Shown: one piece after another, positions 59,418 to 64,000 of the stretch | How the letters are laid out: the number at the start of each line of letters is the position of its first letter | Numbering within the stretch: the stretch's first letter is position 1 | From: Nocardia kruczakiae NBRC 101016 | GTDB taxonomy: Bacteria; Actinomycetota; Actinomycetes; Mycobacteriales; Mycobacteriaceae | Direction of reading: 5' to 3' | NCBI RefSeq assembly: GCF_001612965.1 | Contig: NZ_BDBL01000033.1 | Span: 1 to 64,000 of the forward strand | Length of the DNA stretch: 64,000 nt | Translations under genes and position numbers: made by a program | Notes under the pieces: model-generated | The model's database searches: none | What the model saw: the letters and a program-made list of their open reading frames with translations, nothing else | Told to the model about the DNA's origin: nothing

Positions 59418-60422
59418 ATGCCTGACCAGGCACGCCGCGCGAAGTCGTACCAGGGGGGCTGGACCGTGATCCGCCCCGACTGGCGAACGACGCTGCGTCG
59501 CGAGCGCCCCTCGATCGCCGGCCGGATACGGTCCTCGGCCCGTCACTCACGCCAACTGGGGCAGGCCGCGACGCTCGAATGGCGCGCGCGATCGCGACGG
59601 TGGCGCCGTGCGCTGCGGAATCGGGACTGGCGCGAGGAATTCGAGACCCTGTGGCCCAGGCTGCGCGGCTGGGTCGGCGACCATCGGGTGCTGGTGATCG
59701 GCATGGTCGTGGTCGCCCTGTTCGCCGCCGCCGACACCGTTGCGCCGCAACCGATCGATTCGACGCCGAAACCCGGTGCCGCACAACGGATCGCGGTCGC
59801 ATACCCGCTACAGGTGCAGGCCGAACCCGAAACCAGCAAACGCTATCTGGCCGCCATCGACAACGGGGAGCGCATGCGCGAGGCACAGGTGGTCGCCGCG
59901 GCCTCGCGGGCCACCCTCGACCGCGCGAAGGCCGAGGCCGCCGCGGCGGTCGCCGGAACGCCGCAACCGTGGCTGTCCGGACCGGCCACCACGATTCCCG
60001 GCGGCATCGCTCCGGGCGGAATCGCCCCGGGCATCGGCGGTTTCGCGCTGCCCGCGCGCGGGGTGTTCACCTCCGGTTACGGCGGCCGGTGGGGCACCTT
60101 CCACTACGGGATCGATATCGCCGCACCCATCGGCTCACCGATCTACGCCGTCGCCGACGGCACCGTCATCGACGCCGGGCCGGCGCAGGGCTTCGGACTG
60201 TGGGTACGCATCCGCCACGACGACGGCACCATCTCGGTGTACGGCCACATGTACGACTTCTCGGTCTCGGTCGGCGAGCGGGTGCGCGCCGGCCAGCAGA
60301 TCGCCCGCATCGGCAACCGCGGCGATTCCACCGGCCCGCACCTGCACTTCGAAATCCTCATCGGCGGACAGCACGTGGATCCGCAGCCGTGGCTGGCCGT
60401 GCACGGCATCCAGGTCGGCTGA
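59418..60422 (+). CDS. Membrane-anchored M23 (LytM) peptidoglycan endopeptidase
   Basis: A 334-residue protein with a basic cytoplasmic N-terminus, one helix (residues 90-106) and an outer linker with Ala/Glu/Lys helix (140-180). The M23 domain (215-330) has the zinc ligands His229 and Asp233 in HYGIDIAAP, His277 in YGHMYD and His308-Leu-His310 in PHLHFEI. All catalytic positions are present, so it may cut or regulate cutting of peptidoglycan cross-links. A longer frame opens upstream from 59358; ATG at 59418 is preferred on composition. Confidence 0.87.
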   Translation: MPDQARRAKSYQGGWTVIRPDWRTTLRRERPSIAGRIRSSARHSRQLGQAATLEWRARSRRWRRALRNRDWREEFETLWPRLRGWVGDHRVLVIGMVVVALFAAADTVAPQPIDSTPKPGAAQRIAVAYPLQVQAEPETSKRYLAAIDNGERMREAQVVAAASRATLDRAKAEAAAAVAGTPQPWLSGPATTIPGGIAPGGIAPGIGGFALPARGVFTSGYGGRWGTFHYGIDIAAPIGSPIYAVADGTVIDAGPAQGFGLWVRIRHDDGTISVYGHMYDFSVSVGERVRAGQQIARIGNRGDSTGPHLHFEILIGGQHVDPQPWLAVHGIQVG

Positions 60423-60440
60423 CCCGGGCCGCTGTTTCCG

Positions 60441-61727
60441 CTACACCCGCGTGGGCAGCGAGATCCGGTCCTCCACGGCGGCGAGGCCGATATCGGTCCG
60501 GAAGTGGCTACCGGGCAACTTGATTCCCGCGATGCGCTCGTAGGCGTTAGCCCGGGCCTCGGTCAGATCACCGCCCGTCGCAACGACATTCAGCACCCGG
60601 CCGCCGGCCGACAGCAGCGCGCCGTCCGCGCGCAGCGACGTACCGGCATGCAGCACTTCGGCATTCGCGCCCGAAGCAGGCGTGCTCTCGGTGCCGGAGA
60701 TGACGTCGCCGGTGCGGGGGCGGCCCGGGTAGTTCTCCGCGGCCAGCACCACCGTGATCGCCGCGCCGTCCTTCCAGACCGGCGGCTGCGCCTGCGCCAG
60801 GGTGCCGGTGGCGGTGGCGTGCAGCAGCGCGCCGAGCGGACTGTCGAGCAGGGCGAGCACGGCCTGGGTCTCGGGATCGCCGAAGCGGCAGTTGAATTCG
60901 ACGACGGCGGGACCGGCCTGGCCGATCGCGAGGCCCGCGTACAGCAGTCCGGAGAACGGGACGCCCCGCCGGACCATCTCGGCGGCAACGGGTTTCACCA
61001 CGTCCTCGACGATTTCGGTGACGGTTTCCGGCGGCAGCCACGGCAGCGGGGTGTAGGCGCCCATGCCGCCGGTGTTGGGACCGGTGTCGCCGTCGCCGAC
61101 GCGCTTGTGATCCTGCGCGGGCAGCAGCGGCACCACGGTCTCGCCGTCGACCAGGCAGAACAGGGAGACCTCGGGACCGTCGAGGAACGATTCCAGCAGC
61201 ACCGGATGGCCCTGTTCGAGCAGTTCGGCACCGTGGTCGCGGGCCGCGGACCGATCGGCGGTGACCACCACGCCCTTCCCCGCGGCCAGCCCGTCGTCCT
61301 TGACGACCCAGGTCGGCCCGAAGCGATCCAGCGCGGCGTCGAGTTCGCCCGGATGATCGACGACCTCGCTGTGCGCGGTGCGCACCCCGGCCGCGGCCAT
61401 CACATCCTTGGCGAAGGCCTTCGATCCCTCGATCCGCGCGGCGGCGGCGGAGGGGCCGAAGCAGGCGATCCCCGCCGACCGGACCGCGTCGGCGATACCG
61501 AGCACCAGCGGCACCTCGGGACCGATCACCACCAGGTCGGCGCCGAAATCGCGGGCCAGGCCCACGACGGCCTCCGCACTGGCCGGATCGACCGCCCGCA
61601 CCTCGGCGACCTGGGCGATCCCCGGATTGCCGGGCGCGGCCGCGATCGCGGTGACCCCGGGATCCCGACGCAGGGCTTCCACCAGGGCGTGTTCACGGGC
61701 TCCGGATCCGATGACGAGTACGCGCAC
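60441..61727 (-). CDS. purD: Phosphoribosylamine-glycine ligase
   Basis: Second step of purine synthesis, an ATP-grasp ligase making GAR. With the GTG at 61727 it has 428 residues. VLVIGSGAREHALVEAL opens the protein; CFGPSAAAARIEGSKAFAKDVM, VVTADRSAARD and FNCRFGDPETQAVL are diagnostic. TAAGCT lies 7 nt before the GTG on the minus strand, a leaderless arrangement. It converges on the M23 gene. Confidence 0.95.
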   Translation of the reverse strand: MRVLVIGSGAREHALVEALRRDPGVTAIAAAPGNPGIAQVAEVRAVDPASAEAVVGLARDFGADLVVIGPEVPLVLGIADAVRSAGIACFGPSAAAARIEGSKAFAKDVMAAAGVRTAHSEVVDHPGELDAALDRFGPTWVVKDDGLAAGKGVVVTADRSAARDHGAELLEQGHPVLLESFLDGPEVSLFCLVDGETVVPLLPAQDHKRVGDGDTGPNTGGMGAYTPLPWLPPETVTEIVEDVVKPVAAEMVRRGVPFSGLLYAGLAIGQAGPAVVEFNCRFGDPETQAVLALLDSPLGALLHATATGTLAQAQPPVWKDGAAITVVLAAENYPGRPRTGDVISGTESTPASGANAEVLHAGTSLRADGALLSAGGRVLNVVATGGDLTEARANAYERIAGIKLPGSHFRTDIGLAAVEDRISLPTRV

Positions 61728-61852
61728 GCGTGACAGCTTAGGGGACGCAGGTGAACAGCGGATGCGGGTACCGGGAGGACAGCCGGCCGCCCTCGTCGGC
61801 GGCACCGCCGACCTGTGGGCCCCGCCACCGCCTCCGGCCCGGGCGGGGCAAT

Positions 61853-62287
61853 ATGAAACCCATGCCATCTGTATTCAGCGCGATCATTGCCGGACAGCTG
61901 CCGGGGCGGTTCGTGTGGGAGGACGAGGAATTCGTCGCCTTCCTGACCATCGCCCCGGTCACCCAGGGTCATACGCTCGTGGTTCCTCGCAAGGAGATCG
62001 ACCAGTGGCAGGATCTGGATCCCGCCACGTTCGCGCGGATCAACGAGGTCGCCCAGAAGATCGGCCAGGCGGTGCGCAAGGCGTGGGATGCGCCGCGGGC
62101 GGGCCTGCTGATCGCCGGGCTGGAGGTGCCGCATCTGCACGTGCACGTCTTCCCGGCGTTCGAGCTGGGCGATTTCGACATCTCCGGCGCGGACACCGAT
62201 CCGAGCCCGGAGTCGCTGGACGAGGCGCAGGACAAGATCAAGCAGGCGCTGCGCGATCTCGGTTACGGCGCGAACGTCCCTTCCTGA
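61853..62287 (+). CDS. HIT family protein (Rv0759c type)
   Basis: A 144-residue histidine-triad protein: SVFSAIIAGQLPGRFVWEDEEFVAF, then PVTQGHTLVVPRKE and the triad HLHVHVFP. Start ATG at 61853 or 61862; neither has a good Shine-Dalgarno. It converges on the phoR-like kinase with a 1-nt gap, the same arrangement as Rv0759c beside phoPR. Confidence 0.88.
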   Translation: MKPMPSVFSAIIAGQLPGRFVWEDEEFVAFLTIAPVTQGHTLVVPRKEIDQWQDLDPATFARINEVAQKIGQAVRKAWDAPRAGLLIAGLEVPHLHVHVFPAFELGDFDISGADTDPSPESLDEAQDKIKQALRDLGYGANVPS

Positions 62288-62288
62288 A

Positions 62289-63887
62289 TCACTCCTGCGA
62301 ACGGGGCAGGCGCACCGCGAACGTGGTGCCCTGTCCTACCGCGCTGCGCACCGAGACCGTGCCGCCGTGCGCGGCGACCAGCGCCTGCACGATCGACAGG
62401 CCCAGTCCGGTGCCACCGCTGTCGCGGCTGCGTGAGGTGTCGGTGCGGTAGAAGCGTTCGAAGATGCGCTCGGCGTCCTCGGTGGGCAGGCCCGGTCCGG
62501 TATCGCTGACCTCGATGACGACCTCCTCCGGCGCGGGTGTCAGCGCGACGGCGACCGCGGCCTCCGGCGGGGTGTGGATCAGCGCGTTGTTGACCAGATT
62601 GCCCAGCACCTGACGCAGCCGCGCCTCGTCACCGCGCACCTCCAACGTTCCCGTCCCCGGACGTATTTCGAGGTCGATGGGCCGGCGTGGCTCCTCGGAC
62701 CGCTGCGCCGCGTCGACGGCCCGGGCGTTGTGCACCGCATCGCTGGCCAGTGCCAGCAGATCCACCGGCCGCCGTTCCACCGGCCGCTGCGCGTCGAGGC
62801 GCGCCAGCATCAGCAGATCCTCCACCAGCAGGCTCATCCGCTTGGATTCGCGTTCGATCCGATCCATGAACAGCGCCGGATCCGCCAGCGCCCCTTGCCG
62901 ATACAACTCCGCGAAACCCTTGATCGTGGTCAGCGGGGTTCGCAGTTCGTGGCTGGCATCGGCGACGAATCGCCGCATCCGGGCCTCCGAGCGCCGCGCG
63001 GATTCCTCCGATGCCTCGGTGGCGGCGAAGGCGCTCTGAATCTGGGACAGCATGCCGTTGAGCGACTGCGACAACCGATCGACCTCGGTGTTGGTGTCCT
63101 GCACCGGAACTCGGCGATGCAGATCGCCGCTCGCGATGGCCGCGGCGGTCTTCTCCACCTCACCGAGCGGGCGCAGGCTCCGGCGAATGACGAACTGCGC
63201 CACCACCGCGAGCACCGCCAGTACGATCAGGCCCACCGCGACCTGCAATCCGATCAGGCGGTCGATGATGTTCTCGGTTTCGGTGAGCCGCAACGCGACA
63301 ACGCTGGATCCCTGAGGTGTCACCACCTTGATCGCGCGCCAATGTTCGCTGGGGTCACCGACCGATCCCACGGTCTCGGGATGTTTCGACAGATCAGACG
63401 GAGTGTCCGGAACGGTGGGCCCCGAACTCAGCAGCAGGCGCTGATTTCCGGTGGACCCGGTCACCTGCACGTAGAACAGCGCGGGCGGGCGCTCCCGCCC
63501 CGGCGGTTGCGGAAGATGCTGGGGCGGTGGCGCATCGGGGCTGGCCCAGCTGTGGGCGGCCTCGAACAGTTGCCGATCGACCTTGTCGATCAAGACATTT
63601 CGCATCGCGGAGGTCACCGCGACACCCGACACCAGCAGTCCGAGGCCCGCCAGGCAGACCAGCGCCAGCACCAGGGTGACCCGCAGGGGCACCGCGGCCA
63701 GGCGTCGCGAGATCCGGCGCCGAATCCCGCGCCGAGGCGGTGCGACGCCCTCGGCGCTCGCGCCGGGCTCGGCGACCTCGCCGGATCCGGGATCGGTTCC
63801 CGGCTCGAATTCACCGGCGGGGCGCACCGATTCGATGTCGCCCGCGTCGTGGTCGGCGCGTTCCCGCACCGAGCGCGGATCGTTCAT
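62289..63887 (-). CDS. phoR: Sensor histidine kinase, probably PhoR
   Basis: A 532-residue membrane kinase. A 65-residue acidic cytoplasmic lead, helix 1 (70-92), an extracellular sensor loop (93-210) with a Pro/His-rich stretch, helix 2 (212-234), HAMP (235-290), the phosphoacceptor His313 in DASHELRTPLTTIKG, and an ATPase domain with N-, G1- and G2-boxes (NALIHTPPE, DTGPGL, GGTGLGLSIV). The ATG overlaps the upstream response regulator as ATGA. Neighbourhood with the HIT gene points to PhoPR, but MprAB/TcrY-type relatives cannot be excluded by motif alone. Confidence 0.8.
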   Translation of the reverse strand: MNDPRSVRERADHDAGDIESVRPAGEFEPGTDPGSGEVAEPGASAEGVAPPRRGIRRRISRRLAAVPLRVTLVLALVCLAGLGLLVSGVAVTSAMRNVLIDKVDRQLFEAAHSWASPDAPPPQHLPQPPGRERPPALFYVQVTGSTGNQRLLLSSGPTVPDTPSDLSKHPETVGSVGDPSEHWRAIKVVTPQGSSVVALRLTETENIIDRLIGLQVAVGLIVLAVLAVVAQFVIRRSLRPLGEVEKTAAAIASGDLHRRVPVQDTNTEVDRLSQSLNGMLSQIQSAFAATEASEESARRSEARMRRFVADASHELRTPLTTIKGFAELYRQGALADPALFMDRIERESKRMSLLVEDLLMLARLDAQRPVERRPVDLLALASDAVHNARAVDAAQRSEEPRRPIDLEIRPGTGTLEVRGDEARLRQVLGNLVNNALIHTPPEAAVAVALTPAPEEVVIEVSDTGPGLPTEDAERIFERFYRTDTSRSRDSGGTGLGLSIVQALVAAHGGTVSVRSAVGQGTTFAVRLPRSQE

Positions 63888-64000
63888 TTCGCCGACGACC
63901 GGCTGCGGCTGGGCGCCCGCATCACGTAGCCGACACCGCGCAGCGTGTGAATCAGCCGGTCGGGGCCGGTGTCGACCTTCTTGCGCAGGTAGGACACATA
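63884..64000 (-). CDS. phoP: Response regulator C-terminus, probably PhoP (cut by window edge)
   Basis: The last 38 residues of an OmpR-type winged-helix regulator: VSYLRKKVDTGPDRLIHTLRGVGYVMR, ending in a short Ser/Arg tail and TGA. This is the wing and final strand; the receiver domain lies outside the window. It overlaps phoR by 4 nt, confirming a regulator-kinase operon. Confidence 0.75.
   Translation of the reverse strand, partial: YVSYLRKKVDTGPDRLIHTLRGVGYVMRAPSRSRSSAK

Overview
The window is GC-rich, densely coded actinobacterial DNA, most probably from Nocardia or a close mycolic-acid relative. The reasons are a mycothiol synthase, GlnR, an LCP cell-wall ligase, an antigen-85-like esterase, and a gene order that repeatedly matches the Mycobacterium tuberculosis Rv0757-Rv0822 neighbourhood from memory (phoPR/HIT, purD, purB, ptrB, purS-purQ, pepC, purL, purF-purM, DUF3073, ygfZ, pabC, sseC-cysA2-thiX, glnR-mshD, phoU, LCP). 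I see no tRNA, rRNA, transposase, prophage or CRISPR array.

Layout. 0-11 kb: an LCP protein, phoU, an efflux pump, the complete pstSCAB phosphate-uptake operon with a recognisable PHO box, then mshD and glnR. 10.7-15.0 kb: lmeA and a thioredoxin, then a sulfur operon (DUF4395, cysA2, sseC) preceded by a poly-cysteine leader peptide and terminator, and then a 31-codon membrane peptide coupled to a nitrobindin-like gene. 15.0-15.4 kb: a gene-poor gap with a candidate small minus-strand transcript. 15.4-21.8 kb: cydABDC (cytochrome bd oxidase and its ABC exporter) with a perfect 20-bp palindrome upstream. 21.9-26.3 kb: pabC divergent from ygfZ-MOSC-asparaginase, then DUF3073.

26.6-62 kb: a long stretch in which purM, purF, purL, purQ, purS, purB and purD all lie on the minus strand, separated by unrelated genes. 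These include a TetR-controlled alpha/beta-hydrolase pair, membrane and cell-wall enzymes, peptidases, an Leu/Val/Glu-type dehydrogenase with a divergent LysR, glutamate decarboxylase, and a divergent MarR plus AmiC-like sensor pair. purC, which sits beside purB in M. tuberculosis, is absent here. The window ends with a HIT protein, a PhoR-like kinase and the tail of its response regulator.

Themes. Phosphate (pst, phoU, probably phoPR), nitrogen (glnR), sulfur/thiols (mshD, cysA2-sseC, thioredoxin) and purine synthesis are neighbours. The observations most worth following are the cysteine attenuator, the orphan MarR/AmiC-like pair, the palindrome before cydA, the small transcript candidate at 15.1-15.3 kb, and several promoters placed 6-8 nt before start codons, which suggests leaderless mRNAs. 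Functional calls rest on motif reading and remembered family knowledge; no database search was run.
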